Source: Himantopus leucocephalus
Lineage: Eukaryota > Chordata > Aves > Charadriiformes > Recurvirostridae
DNA length: 64,000 bases
Assembly (NCBI GenBank): GCA_003993805.1
Contig: RSEF01000004.1
Span: 73,878,054 to 73,942,053 of the forward strand
Reading direction: 5' to 3'
The first letter of the stretch is position 1. Each line of letters starts with the position of its first letter. Below, piece after piece: positions 1 through 14,600 of the stretch. The notes beneath the pieces are model-generated. The model saw only the letters and a program-made list of their open reading frames with translations, was not told where the DNA came from and did not search any database. Both the position numbers and the translations under genes were made by a program.

Positions 1-2498
1 CAAGACACAGAGCAGAGAAAGTTATTACAGACCACTTCTAGTTTCTTTTGAACAGGAGTTTAAATGTCCACAAAAACTGATCAGTGTGCAGGAGTATTAC
101 TATAGACCTTTACTATTTTACGAACCAAGAAACCAACAGCCCTTATTTTGTATCATCCCACAAATGCCCAGCAAAAAGGCTGTATTTTAGATTAATTGGA
201 ATCTATTACATTACTTGTTTGATTGGTACTGATCAGTGCCAATATATATTATTTAAAAATGTAATATGGATCTATTAAGTAAAGGTAGATATTTTTAGTT
301 ATTGTCAGCTAATAAAAGAAAACTTCATTAAAGCAACTTCCAGACATGCCTTTCATAGCATTATTTTCTGCACTCCAAGACAGAGGAGGTGTGGCCACAA
401 AAGCTTCACAGACGTTTTCCTGATGTAGCATTTCTGCATATTAAGCAGCAGCTTACAAATACTCATTGAGCTCTCTGCTCCCACGCCTGATCCGTACAAA
501 AAAACTGAAAAGAGAGATTCAAGACTGGCAGTTGTCCTTTCTAGAGACATTCAATGATGAATTTCTGCCCATTCACTCACAGTATTGACATGAGCTATTA
601 ACATCTGTGAAAGTTTTCTGAGCTGCCAAACGTTGGGTATACAGGAATTCAAGCAGAAGTCATCTTGTCTTCCAGAGAAGGTGTATATGGCAAAATGCTT
701 GTACGCACGATATATAAAGGGTCATAACCCATATAAAAATGATCTCTGCCCTTCCTTCTGCTCAGGAGGCAGAGGCTAACTCTTCTAGTCTTTTGTATTT
801 TTAGACTATGACCTCTGTTCCTTGCATTTAACTTGCTTTCACAAAGAATACAAATGGTGGGATATTTATATCTGATTTAAGTTGTAAATTTACAGTGTGT
901 CTGCAGGTGACAATGACAGAAAATTAGGAAAAATAAGGTAGTATGTTCTAAAGCCCAACTTCGTATGCTCTTCATGAACACAAAGTATACGATAATACTG
1001 TTTTTTCAAATACTTCAAAAGCTACTGCTAGTCAGTACTTCTGGAAGTCGGATCATTTAATCAGATATTCAGCTTTTGAAATGCAGGAACTGAAGTCTGC
1101 CATCACTTCTAACGCAAAAAAGGATCTTTAATCGATTTGCTTTTTCTATGGCTTTCTACTTTATTTTTTCTAAACAGGCTACAAACTTGCTACCACTAGA
1201 TTGAAATCTATTTATGTTAACACAATAAAGAGGAAAAAAGGAAAATTTAAAAATGTAAAAGATATGCTAAGAAAAATACACACTTTTTTGGCTACAACAC
1301 TTATGCATGAAGAGATGTTTAAAGTATTTTCAAATATTGCAACAGTGTTAAGATCACATACATAAATACCAAAATCGGAAATATTAACTTAATGTTTACA
1401 TCAGGTCTAACAAAAAGAAGGCTTTTTCTTTCAGTAAAAACCAGATACATACTGTTCAAGTTTAAGATATTAATTTGAAAATATATTAAAAAACCTAAGA
1501 AAGTTTTAAGAATAACTGTTAACCCCATTACCATAAAAATACAGAATGACTTAAAAAGCTTATTTTCTGATCAAGCTCTGCAACAAATTAATTTTTCTTT
1601 CCACATTTTTAACCCAAAAGTATCATTGCGAATATAAAGTTTGAATCAACTATCAACATAATTAATGGATACGTATTTGGTTAGAAGAAAGCAAGCAGCT
1701 GTTGAAAGAAAAAAAGGAACAGTAAATGAAGGGGAGCAAAAATTTAAAAATCCATTTAAAAATATGTTCAAAATTTTAAGGTTGCTATGTGGTCACGAAG
1801 GTCATGAAAACTACAGCTATACATGCTGTCTTAACTATACCTGCCAATAAACGTACATTTATTACAACACAGTTCTCTCATACTACTGTATTTTTCACAA
1901 GCCTCCAGTCTCCTTAAAATCTCAGGTGAGAAAACTCACTCAGCTACTTTCAGGAGAGCATCCCCGTCTATGAACTAGAGCCTAAGGAGGCATGGTTACC
2001 CCATCAACAAGTGAAAGGTATGCAATAGTGTAAACATATATATAAAAACCCTAAGTAGTGTCCTGACCAGCAACAGCCCAGCCATGCAGCTCAACAGTGA
2101 CCTGAAAAAGGGCTTCAAGATTGCAAACCAGACAGTTGCTGACACCAGCTCAAAGAGCTTAAGCACATAAAAGTGGCCTTAAATATGCCAAGAAATGTGA
2201 CTGTATGCCTTAAATACTGTAATGATGTTATAGACACAGAATTTTAATAAGCTAGCAGTATTATGCAACACAAAATTCTGCATTAATATTTAGTATGTAC
2301 TTGTAAGACAATTGGGTCTTTTGAAGTAAAAAAAATAAATCACTAATATTAATCAGTTTATTAAAAAGCAAGATTCAGTACTAGTAAGTGTTTATTGACA
2401 GTTTAAATGCTTCTTTAAAATCATATATAATAATCAAAAGCTCAAAATAATAAAATTTTTACTTTCAAGAAGTAACATTTGCTGTACTGTAAAATTAC
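1..2498 (-). other. ATP8A1 intron, 3' end of window
   Basis: AT-rich intronic sequence. I searched by eye for the TM6 exon in all frames and did not see it. No repeat family was recognised. Confidence 0.8.
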
Positions 2499-2609
2499 CT
2501 CGATAATATAAAGGACTATATTCTTGTAGAAACAATACAAGATGCATTTAGCTACTCTGTTATAATTCCAGGCTCCATGAACCAACAACAAGTTCTTCAA
2601 ATACTTGAA
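2499..2609 (-). CDS. ATP8A1: ATP8A1 exon: start of TM5
   Basis: This 111-bp exon (37 codons, phase 0) begins [20 protein letters not shown] and ends KNIVLYIIE. It covers the P-domain to TM5 connection. The acceptor is TTCAG after a pyrimidine tract and the donor GTAATT. It is the most 3' exon visible. The next exon, which would start IWFAF, is not found between 1 and 2498. Confidence 0.96.
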
Positions 2610-5600
2610 CTGAAAAAAATGAACAAACATACAATCAGAACACGCACACACCAGTATTAATCTGATATTAAACCACTTTATTGTAGTATTTTACAGTGTA
2701 GTGACTTACCTGAGCAATTGAGTAGTCTGAAGAATTAGCAGCCTGTAGCCCTTCATTGCCACTAATACCAACACCGACATGTGCTGTTTGTATCATACTA
2801 ACATCATTTGCTCCATCACCAATTGCCAGAGTTACTACCTTGACTTGTTTTTTAACCATTTCTACAACTTCAGATTTTTGAAGTGGTGATACCCTAAGGG
2901 GTAACAGAAAGAAAGTGGTTTAATACAGGACTTTCAAATGACTGTACTTTCAAAACATACTGTGAAAAGGTAATAAAAGCAGGCCAGCTAGCATCCTGGT
3001 CAGTGACACAATGTTCTCACTGCCCTTTAGGCTATAGGCTAAAAGCACATTCCCAGCAAAATTCATAGAAACCTTCAATTTGCTGAAGCAAGATGTTAAC
3101 AGGACTGGAGACAATGTAGCTCAAACAGCAATGGGCCCCTAAAACACAGCAATGGAAGAAACACCAAACACTGCCACAGCCAGTATTGACTTAAAACAAT
3201 TACAGATGTTGGCACGTTCTGTTGTTACGCTTTCTGTTTTCCTCTCTGTTTAAATATATATTTTGTAAACAAAGAACAAGATATTTAAGACACAAATGTC
3301 AATGCAAACAGGAACAAAGTGGACCACCACTATCTTAACATAGCCTACACTGCTAAATGAGAGGAAGCAACTGCATCCTGGGCTGCATCAAAAGAAGCGT
3401 GGCCAGCAGGTCGAGGGAGGTGATTCTGCCCCTCTGCTCTGCTCTGGTGAGACCCCACCTGGAGTACTGCGTCCAGCTCCGGAGGTGACTACAGGTGACT
3501 TTGTAGGGTGGCTACAAAGAAGATGGAGACTCCCTTTTTACAAGGAGTCACAGGGAAAAGACGAGGGGCAATGGGTACAAGTTAATCTTGGGGAGATTCT
3601 GACTGGACACAAGAGGAAAATTTTTCATAGTGAGAAAAATCTGCCATTGGAATAAGCTCCCCAGGGATTCCCCAACATCGGACACTTAAAACTGGGCTGG
3701 ACAGGGTGCTGGGCCATCTTGTCTAGACTGTGCTTTTCCCAAGAAAGGTTGGACAAGATGATCCTTGAGGTCCCTTCCAACCTGGTATTCTATGATAAGT
3801 AATAAGTAGAAACAGCCTTTGAGAAATTTTGATGACTATGTCCTTTAGAAATACAAATTTCACCAAACCAACATCAGTTTCCTAATGGAAGGAAAGCACT
3901 TTCCCACAGAAATGAAGACTATTTAAGTTTTTAGCCATCCAAGGTTGATAGACATTAATCTGAAACGTAGCTTAAACCTGTAGGAGAAACCTAAGATTTT
4001 CTAGACATGTTTTTTACATCCTGAATCATGTATTTATTCATATAATATTTATGAAGAATTAAGTTTTGTCTAAAATAGAAAATTACACTACCAATCNCAA
4101 GATTTTCTAGACATGTTTTTTACATCCTGAAACACGTATTTATTCATATAATATTTACGAAGAATTAAGTTTTGTCTAAAATAGAAAATTACACTACCAA
4201 TCATAATTCTTACTAGACAAAGCATACATAACATTTCTGTTATGCAAGAACTGAGACTACTTAAGAGCTGAAAGAGGATCCAAAACTATTCCTGATGAAG
4301 GAAGTCAACTCACTAAGCATATTAGAGACAAGTCTTTTAAAACATCAAATTTTAAACAGAAATGATTAAAAAAATTTGAGACATTATGATCTGTTTTCCT
4401 GCATATTATTTTATAGACAGATATGCAACTTCTGAAATTAAAGTACACTATCTCTTCTATAAATTCCTTAATATTACATTTGAAGCGTATTTGTTATATT
4501 ATTTGTTTCAACTACAAGCCCCCTTGTCTTTTGTAGAATGATATCTTACGTATTCTTGAGGTCACACTCATCATAATCAGGTAACTTCACTCTGCACCAT
4601 CCTTTCAATGATACCAGTTTATGACTTCGGTCCCTATCAGCAAGGCACTCATTTTACTACAGAACAGACTTATTCTTGATCCGATTTCAGTGTCACAGAA
4701 GAAATAATGAAGGAGTAATATGAGTTCCATAGATCATTTATATAAGAAAAAAGAAAGTATCTGCCATCTTTCTTCTAGCAAACGCCACTATACTTTCATT
4801 TTGTCTACTGTATAAATTTATAGGAAGAAAAAAAAAGCGTTTCAACAAGTAGACTAAGCCTCAACATCAGACCAGTTACTGAGTTTCCAGCATAGGGGCA
4901 CGCTAATGGTGGTTGCCTCTCTTTTCTAGACCATGGTGCTTAACACTGAGGCAATGTTGTTAATGGATATTGGGTACACCGTGTCTACGCTCATCTTTGC
5001 TCACATACAATATTGTAACTCCCACTGGGTTCAGTAACATCTTTGTAGCTCTTCTGGTTCTCCTCTCTATGTTCCAAAAGACACCTTCACACAGTTCACC
5101 TGTGGGTGATACCTCATCACCTGAAAAAACACCCCAGTGCCTATTCTGTGCCAATTAAGTAAAATTTCTTAAGCTTTAAGTACAATAAATCAGAGAAAGG
5201 TTGCATAAAATTCAATTGCATAATTCTGCAAAACGAAACAAGTAGTGAAAAATTATACAGCCTTTGGATTGAAGGTAGCTATCTAGTTCCTTTATTCAGC
5301 AGCCTGTGCAACACATGCCATCAGACTTTTGAGAAAGGTACTTGGGATGAGTGCAGCCTTGTGGTGAACTTGGGGTGAAAGCTTCTGAGCAATAGCCCTT
5401 CAGAAGAATTCTATGGTCCAAGTATATCAGGAAGCATTTCTATGATCTTTTGTTACATGTTTTATTTGAACTCTGCTGATGAGTATTGTATCAAGACTCA
5501 TTACAGCCAGCTTCTGTAGAAGATCCCTGACCCAAGAACTTCTTTTTCATCTTTTTAACTTTCCAGGAACAGTGGCTTATTTCCCTTTCAGACAATGTTA

Positions 5601-8600
5601 CAGTGGCAGTTGGAAGATGGCACTTACTCTCATTGCCTGATGGATCAAATTCAAGGTGAAACCAATAAAAAATATCTTTTGTTCATTTTGTTCACTCTTA
5701 GCTGTACATTTTTACTATAGAATAATCCATTTAACATTCTTCTTGCACACATTACTCTGAAGCCAATAGAGTTGGAATTCAGTTCGTCAAAGTATTTAAG
5801 CCAAACATCTGCTTGGAATTAATAACACACAGATTTTTGAAGTGAAGTGTCTACTGAGTATTTGTCAGCTTCATCTTTGTTATCGCTAGTCTTTGTAAGA
5901 TCCATAGGTAACAAATGCTTCTGAAGAAGTGAATACAGTCTGAAAACTTCAAAGAAAGTGATGTAATTTGTACTTTTAAAACCAAGGAGTGCTTAAAATG
6001 TTTACTGCCTCTATGCGGAAGGAAAAGAGGCCTACGTTTTCATTTAGTCAGGACAATATGTTTGAGTGATTTATGTTGATTAAAAATTACCACTTTAAAA
6101 TTTTTTATTTTCAAGATCACAAACAAGGAAATGAAATTTTTGTTACTAATGATGGAGCATGAACAGAAGCTTTTTTTTTGGACAGAATTCTGACTCTTGA
6201 GAAGCATGTGATATTAAAGAAGCACATGTTAAACCAGTGAGTGTTACAAGCAAATATTTTAGTTTTAAACCTGCAGCCAATTTTTAAACAACCACAGAGC
6301 ATATACCTAGACATGTACTGAAACCAGCTGACCTAAGCATATTATGGAAACATAGAAATGGCAGAGAGAATGCTACCAGAACAGAAACTTTCATTTTGCA
6401 CTTTTCATTGTCTCTTCACAAAAATGCTATGAATAAAACACAGCTATATGTATGGAATATGTTCAATGTTCTACAGTTCAACAGAAACAGAAATACTGTC
6501 TCTTTAAAAGACATGGAATGTGTTTTCAAATCAAGGAAAGAGAAGAAACAGAAACATAGCTTTGAAAGAGCAGTTCTACATGCAAGTCCTGCTTGTTACT
6601 TGCTATACTGAGCAAAACTGGAACTAGTACAAGCAGCATAAAGCTCCAATTTGCCTGTCAGAAAGACTACTGCCATTAGAAAAATGTTTATACACATTAT
6701 AAACTATGTAGCAGTGTAAGATCTCAGTTTAAAAGACAGTAAGACCTTAGTTTGAAATTCAGAGTGTTTCATGCTGGAGCATGGCTACAAAGCTAAACCA
6801 CAAAAAAAAGTAATGAAAAACCTACTTGGTGGCATAACATAACACTTGACAGAAAGGATGGAAGGACTACAAACCAGGTGCTTATTTGGATATTATAAAC
6901 TCATTTGCTTTTCCCTATCCTTTTGCAAGGCAGAAAAATAGCTCCATTTGGAACACTGATTTTTCAGATGAATCTGCTTTATCTTAGTGGAACAATACTA
7001 AACTCTCTACCTGAACACAAGAACCTTCCATTTATTTATCTTATGAATCAAAAGCACACAATCTATTAAAGCATATTTACAACAGTTTACACATTTGTAC
7101 AAGACCATGTCTCTACTTTCAGGTAGCTAACAGGATAGGCAATAATGAAGTAGTAGGCAGTATGCTTATATAATTTTGTGAAAGAAGATTTGAACTTGGT
7201 AAGAAGTGATGCTGAATTCTAGGAATTATTTTGTTCTNACACATTTGTACAAGACCATGTCTCTACCTTCAGGTAGCTAACAGGATAGGCAATAATGAAG
7301 CAGTAGGCAGTATGCTTATATAATTTCATGAAAGAAGATTTGTACTTGGTAAGAAGTGATGCTGAATTCTAGGAATTATTTTGTTCTTGTACAAAATCCA
7401 GGCTGACCTCCTTTTTCACAGATTTTTTTTTTCTAACACAATGTTTCAATTATAATCAGACATAGCATCCTATTTAAATATGGAATTAGACATAATTAGA
7501 CAACCCTAAAAATTTCAGTACTCCATTAATTGTGAGAACTTGAATTTGTGACACTGTTGCATACTGAGAAACAGCAAGCTGCAATGCCTCTAGAAGAGCT
7601 TGAATACCTTGTTTCTCAGTCAACTTTTCATGTTTTAATATAGGAAATAGCTTTTTCTTTATGAAGGTCAAAATAGTGAAAAATACTCTGAGAGCATTAA
7701 CTGGCTATCCTTGTAATAGTTACCTCAGACACTGATGAAAATAACAGTGATTTCCACAGTTCTGGAATGCCTGATTGCATTTCTAATACAGATATCCTAC
7801 CTGTGTTGCCAATGATCTTGTAAAGAAAAGTCCTGGCTTCTGCTTTTTGACAGATTAATCACTTAGCCTAAGACAAGTTCTTTAAACATCAATGGGAGCA
7901 GTTCTTGTTTATCTAGCTACCAAGCAGCGAACTTCCCTTTTCATTCAATCACTCAAATGAAGAAAAGGTGATGTACCGCTCAGCAGATGCTTGCGGTTTT
8001 TGTGTTTAAATCCATAAAAATGCAAGAAAGCCCCAAAACACATAATTTATCACTTATACAGTCCTACATATTCCTTCCTTAATATAAATCTGGAAATATT
8101 AAAAGGCAAGCCAGACTGCTTTCATATTGTGTATATTTAAAGAATGCAGATACTTAATTTTCTTTGAGCTGGAGAAAGTTCTCTTGTTATGGTAAGCTTA
8201 CAGCTCGAATAGCTGATGTTTAAATATCTGATTGTATAAGAGAACCCTAAACCAATCAGGAGTAATAATAAAAAAAAGGTGTTTTCATCAGCTTCAGGAA
8301 ATAAACATCACCCAGATTAGTACCTTTAACATTTTTGTGCGCTTCTTATGCAATGTAAACCACGGCTTACAGAAAAAGCAGAGATATAAAATCTTGCCTG
8401 CGGAGGAAGCTCTACTTAAGAATCCAGATGTGCAAAAATCTGCAGGTAACTGTAGTATCAATTTAAGGTTAAGATCAGTGTCTCAATCTTGCTGAGACTA
8501 CCCCAAATTATTTCTCTAGGTATATGCAACCTGAATGACTTTGTTTGACAGGTACACTCTGTAGCAAACTGCTCTACAGAAATATTTTACTTGAATGACT

Positions 8601-11600
8601 GTATTTCATAACTGCAGCTACTAAATTTTTTTAAATATATATATATTTCATGGTTGTACAACACAGATATGTGTATTTTCTCTGAAATCAAAGAAGGTTT
8701 TTTAAATTTTTATACAGGAATAAAAATATTGCAGAGCAAAAATAATGTAATGCTTACCTGCAACAAATAACAGCTTTACATGACAAAGCCAAATCCAGAA
8801 AATATTGTCTTACTCCAAATGTCAAAGCATACTTCAGAGATTTACCATCAATGATGAGAGCAAAATCATTTTCCTTCCTTAAAGCATCGCCAAGAGTACT
8901 GCAATGATGGCTCAGCGTCTCTCTTGTTCCCTGTTGTACAAAAAATTGTGCCCATTATTTTTAATTCCTATATTCTTAAGTCCAAGGTTTTTTTTCAGTG
9001 TGATCAGAAACACTGACATTTCCTGTTTTGGGGAAATTACCTCTTGATTATGCTATCAAATAGACAGTACCAAACGAAAAAAAGTATTTCCAACATCTGT
9101 ATTATTAGAAACCACAGTATAAATGGTGTGTAGGATTACTCTCACACTCTGTCAAAAGTGTGTATAAGTTGTGGCGGAACTTTTCATGCTTTTTCAACGG
9201 CAACAATACTTGCACAAATGTTTGCGAAGATATTATTAAGTAAGTTTTCTATATACCTATGTAAAAGAAAATTGCCATATATACAGATACCAGAAGAAAC
9301 AATTTCTGTTCACTACTATATAAAATGGTCCTAAATGTTTAGAAAAACAGTAAAAGAAACAGAGATAATTCATAACGTAAGTACATGCATTACAACTGAT
9401 AATTTTAATCTTCCTATTAAATTTACATTTTAAAGACAAGCCCACATCAACAACACGTTATATAAAGGATCATATTTTGTATTTTTCAGCTGCTAAGAAC
9501 AGTTTGAATCACACCTACACAAGTCACTATCCTGTGATCCAGTGATCACAGGAATACTGAGAACTTCAGATTACATTCAGTAGACAATACATTCATCTGT
9601 ATTTATGCAGCAGGACCTCACAGCCTGCTTTGAGAAGGTCACTAATATCTAGTAAGTTACAGTACGGCTCTACCATAGAGTATCGTGAAGAAGAAAAAAC
9701 CTGCTTGTTGCACTTCATTCTTTTTGAATGGCCTTCAAAGAGCTACAACATACTCTTCTTCTATTGTTTCCTGCTTCACAGCCCAGAAGTAAGAATGGTT
9801 TCAGAGGAGAAAGGAAGATGAAAACAAAACTTCTGCTTATAAAACACTGAATTTGGAAAATAGTAACATCCTACGACAATGTTCCTCTATTTTTCTACAA
9901 GTTTAACAACCAAATAATTGTGCTACTTCAGTGATGTCAGGCATACAAGTAAATAACATTTGGTGTAACAACCTAAAATAAAACAGTGAGAATTACAAAT
10001 CTTAAACCCTCTGAAATGAAATTAAAGATACTGCTTTGCTTTTGCCACCCAACTTACTCTGCCCACTTCCACACACTGTTGTCCGTGTTTTTTGCCTACT
10101 TTGCTTCCACTGGCCTTCTAAAGATTCACTGATTTATCTAAAAGGAGATTAGGCTGTTGGGGAATTCTGCACTTCAGGTTTCCTGCCTCTCCCCCCATAG
10201 AAACTGCAAGGGAAACGAGGTGCCACTATTTAAAACTACATGTTAGAAAGCCTTTAAAATGACAATAACTTCTGTAACTATTTTCCATAGCATTTTTTTC
10301 TGATTAAGAAATATTGCAACATAAAGGAAGTATCAATTTTTCTCATCTCCATGGACTATTTAGCTTCTGACTAAATTTAAGCAATACAAGAGCCTGAAAC
10401 TTCATATTCCTCATCTATTGTTTCTTCTCATACATGCAGTATAAACTCTTCTGTTTAAATTCACCTTAATTTTTTATCACAAAAAGACATGCCATCAGGT
10501 AGCTCCAGGCATGCTACATATTCAAACAAACAAAAACCCCCACGACAATACAAAACACTCACCCTAACTGTAAAACTGTCATATTTAAAATTCCTTTGTG
10601 TGTTTACATGTAGTTCTGTGCTGAAATCCAATGCCTTAAATTAAGAGCCGTATAAGAACATCCCTTATTCACTTCTACAGCATTTCCCTTAAATATTTCT
10701 CAGTAAAATTGAATGGTAATCAAACTATTTTCTATTATTATTAATTCAGTTCACAATTAAAAGAATAAAGCTATGTTCTTTATGATTTCTGTCTATGATT
10801 AACAGTACTATACCAAAATTTAGCAGTCCATTAAGTTAATATGATGGCAAAAAAAAAAATAATCCAGCGTTCTTATACACAACTGTAAGAACTTACTACC
10901 AAAATCCCATTTTGGTTGTGAAGCTAAGCCGATGTTTTACAGGAGTGGAGCCTCAAAACAAGTAATGTTGCAAAAAAAAAAAAAATAGAGATACATAAAT
11001 GCTTCCTGGAAGTCCTTCTGGTTCTATCCCAGCCAATGCTAACTGGGCAGGGGGAGTGGGGTTTGGGGTATTTTTCTTTTAATTCCATAAATAAAGGTAT
11101 TGGTTCATACAAAAGAGGATCTCTTATTTCAGCACATTGCTTGTAAACTCAGTTCACAGAGTTGGGATAAAGTCCAAGCAAATTTTTTTTTTATTTTTTT
11201 TTTTTTACTCTGACTTCCTGTCTTGCATGCTAAGGTTGTAATAATGACCAAACTGAGGAAGTATTTGTTTTGTTAAATGTTTTACGTGTCTTAGGGACAG
11301 GGGACTCTGCCTGTCCCTAAAAGGATTAGAGTTGAGCTAGCTCCTTTTTAGATCCACTGGTATGCAACAGATACTGTACTATTATTTTGCAACAGCAAGG
11401 GCAAGAAGCATCCGCTTACTGCCACTCTTTTCAGTACTGTGAAGAGTACGCAGACCAAGAGAAGCCAACCTTCCTAACACCTATGAACGTACCAACATCT
11501 TTATACAGCCAAGAGCCTACACCCGTATCTTGCAGAGCCAAGGAGGAGAGGACTACCACAGAGCAACTCTTCTCCAAGATCCTAAACACACAGGTCCCAC

Positions 11601-14600
11601 TACACTAGGATTTTTTTCCTTCAAGGTTTCATGGCTTCTCAGTTCCTTCTGTGCTGAGGGAACTGGGTTGTTCAGCAGTCTCATGGGAGCACAGTTCCCC
11701 TGCAAGGTAAGGGACCGAGTCCCAGTACGAGAGGTGGATCTATGCTGCTCACAAGCCAAAGTTTCAGCCATATTCCTTAACAGACAATATTCCAACTAAG
11801 TATTATGGTCTCTTGCCAGCTGTTGTTGGTATGCAGAAAGGAAAGAGGAATGGCATCCACCCTTGCAGCTGCACTGACTCAAGGTTCTGCAATCACAGCA
11901 GTCCACCCCTCTCTCCATCTCCTGAGACCTGCTCCACTCCTCCACCAGAATATTGAAGACCATTTTTGACTCAACCAGTCGCACTAGAAATGGGAGACTG
12001 ACATCTGATTCCAACCACCCCAGCAAGCAAAAGGTAGGACACACAAGGGATACATTAATCAGTGAAATGCGCACCATCAAACGAGGCAGAAAACTTGTAA
12101 TGGAGTCTCTGTTAAAATACTGGCATAGATCTAGTTTATCATTATTTTTTGAACTGCCTCTTGCCCTTAAAATATTTAATTACTACATTTATCTGCTCCT
12201 GAAAAAACACACAATCTATGTTATCACCAGACAGATTTGCAAGCAACCAGTTTGCATATGCAATTTCAGCTGCCATACAGTATCTGCACCCCATGTACTC
12301 AGAACGTACTTTGTGCATGTAAGGAGAGGATCTCTCCGTCTCTATGTAATCTAGACACTTCCGTTTGAAATAGGGAATACAGTGCAGTTACCATCTCAGA
12401 CACTATCTTTTATTCTTAAACCATATTTATATACGTTTATTTTTAAAATATATTGCTTAATATATATTTATTCAACTTTTTAATCACCACACTAGAAGTG
12501 GTTAATGTGCAAACTCCTTTCAGTAGTTCAATAAAACTACCTCACTTTATTTCACTACATATGAAGAAGTATTCAAAGGAGTCAATCTTTTGCACTTCAA
12601 ATCTATTAAGTATTGCAGTAGTTCTGAAATCCAGCAGTCTGTGTAAGTAACCTTAAATATAGGACAGATGTTCTCACTTTCATTGGTTAATTTTTGCTCA
12701 GGGACTGGTTGAAGAGTGAAAAACTCAAAAGCAAAGTTAAGGGCTTGAATCAAAAACCTTCCCTGGTTTTTCAGCAAACAACGATTGCAATCTTTCAAAA
12801 GCTATCCAATGAATCAAACTAAGAATAGAAAATTGCCTCTTTTCATTAATATCACAGGCTACTTGTGTCAGAAGTTGCTTACTATATCAGCAGACTGGTT
12901 CCAGATGTTTATCAATAGCTTCTGCCTGTCCTGTGCTTGGGATTTTATTATAAATCTTATCAGCAAAGATATGTTGCTCAAAACAATTTATATTTGAAAT
13001 ACAGTCATAATGATTAAATTCATACTAACGTTGAAAATGTGTTATTCTAAATGGGTCATAACATTTAAATAAATACTTATTTAAAAAAAGTAGGAAGTAT
13101 TTTAATTCATGCTGTAGCCTTCTCTTACATGCTACCATGGAATCCTTCAGTTAAGGCACTCTTGCTGATTCTTTTACTTTCTTTTCACTTTCTCTCCCTA
13201 AATCCTATCTTGAGCAACCTGATCACGATGTAGAGTAAGGTAAACTTCATTTCAGGTTTCCTCCTGAAGCCTCTGGACAGTGAGTTTTCCCACTGAGGAA
13301 ATTCTTCCACTTCTAAGTTCATTTAAGGCTCCCTTAGAGGGCGATAAAAGGACTTAAGTTCTTTCCCTCATGGGATTTTTCACTTAATATTGCATTCCTA
13401 GCTTATCTAAAGAATCTCTTCTCTTAAAAGAACTATATACTTGTAAGTTGGTAGTTTTAACCCTTACTTGTACTGCAGAATCTGATTACAATTTGAGCTG
13501 TTTAACCACACAACAACAGTTACTTTTTGGCAGATACTAAGTATTCTGTAAGAAACAGCATTAGAAAGGAACTTAGGGTTGTTTGGTTTGGGCACTGCTA
13601 GGTGCTACGAGAAACATGCAAAGCTCCTCCTGGCTTTGTGTCTGCATGGATAGAGGCATTTCACTACACGGAATTTGTTTGCTCATCATTCTGAAGTTCA
13701 TTTGTGTATTAGCTACACTGTGGTTTTGGAAGCTGTAGATTAAGTTTCTAATTATTCAGTAACATTTTGTCACAAAGACCATACGATCTTCGAAGTATGC
13801 AATCCTAAAATTAACTGAGAAGATTATAAAAACAAACAAAAAATAACCCCCCAAAGCAAATAAACAGGAACACATGCCCCCCCGCCCCCAGCCGTGGTTT
13901 GAGTAGAATTGTCTGTGTTTGTCCAGATAAATAGATGCTCCAAGTTATTTTTCAGAGCACCTCCACCATGACGCCTCGATATTTTTAAGCAGCATAATAA
14001 CACTTCATTAACTGAAAACTTCGCAGGTTTTACTTACATCAAGAGAGCCTTCATTTATAACAATTAGTCCCATGTTCTTTCGCAAAAGTTTACAGGAGTG
14101 ACCTGTTAAAAACATTTTTGTTTTCAAATTATTGTTCTACAAAATCGATTATAATATAACAAAGCATTTTTCCCCTGTAAAAGAACCACAGACAGAACTA
14201 AAAATAAGACTTCCCCAGCTGAAATCAGCGGTAAAAAAGTTATACCGCATTCTATAAACATTAAACAGGCAGGTACTAAGTCAGAACTTTCCTTGCGGCA
14301 ACTTGTGACTGTTGTGCCTTATTCAGAGAGGTGCTCAGCAGAAGGACAAGAAACAGCTTTACAGGGATTTACAGAAAATAGTAAACAGATCTCCCTCAGC
14401 CTTGCAAATTTTTGGAATGCAACTTGTGTTTCATAGAAAATTTGCATATATGCCTGTTCCCATTCTTTTCTTTTATTCTTTGATGCTTTAAACAGAATGT
14501 ACGCTATGTGCTATGCTGTGTACTAATGACGCAGGCTGCCTAGACAAATGTATGTCACCATTCTTAATAAAGTGAAAATATTATTACCCATTATGTACAT

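Larger units (their letters stand above)
2894..8757 (-). other. ATP8A1 intron with CR1 copy and two contig-join duplications
   Basis: Holds a CR1 fragment at 3362-3798 and N-flanking duplications at 4097 and 7238. The open frames in it (for example 4960-5158 on both strands, and 7486-7671 minus) have no recognisable homology. Confidence 0.8.

Noticed and set aside
4960..5158. Opposed open frames of 62-64 codons on both strands
   Set aside because: Same interval on opposite strands, no recognisable family and no splice-supported context.
7486..7671. Minus-strand frame with a Leu/Ala-rich amphipathic stretch
   Set aside because: Looks mildly protein-like but does not match any part of ATP8A1, and it has no recognisable domain and no evidence of splice sites.
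11387..12354. Cluster of overlapping 70-133 codon frames on both strands
   Set aside because: Mutually overlapping, no homology, inside an ATP8A1 intron.
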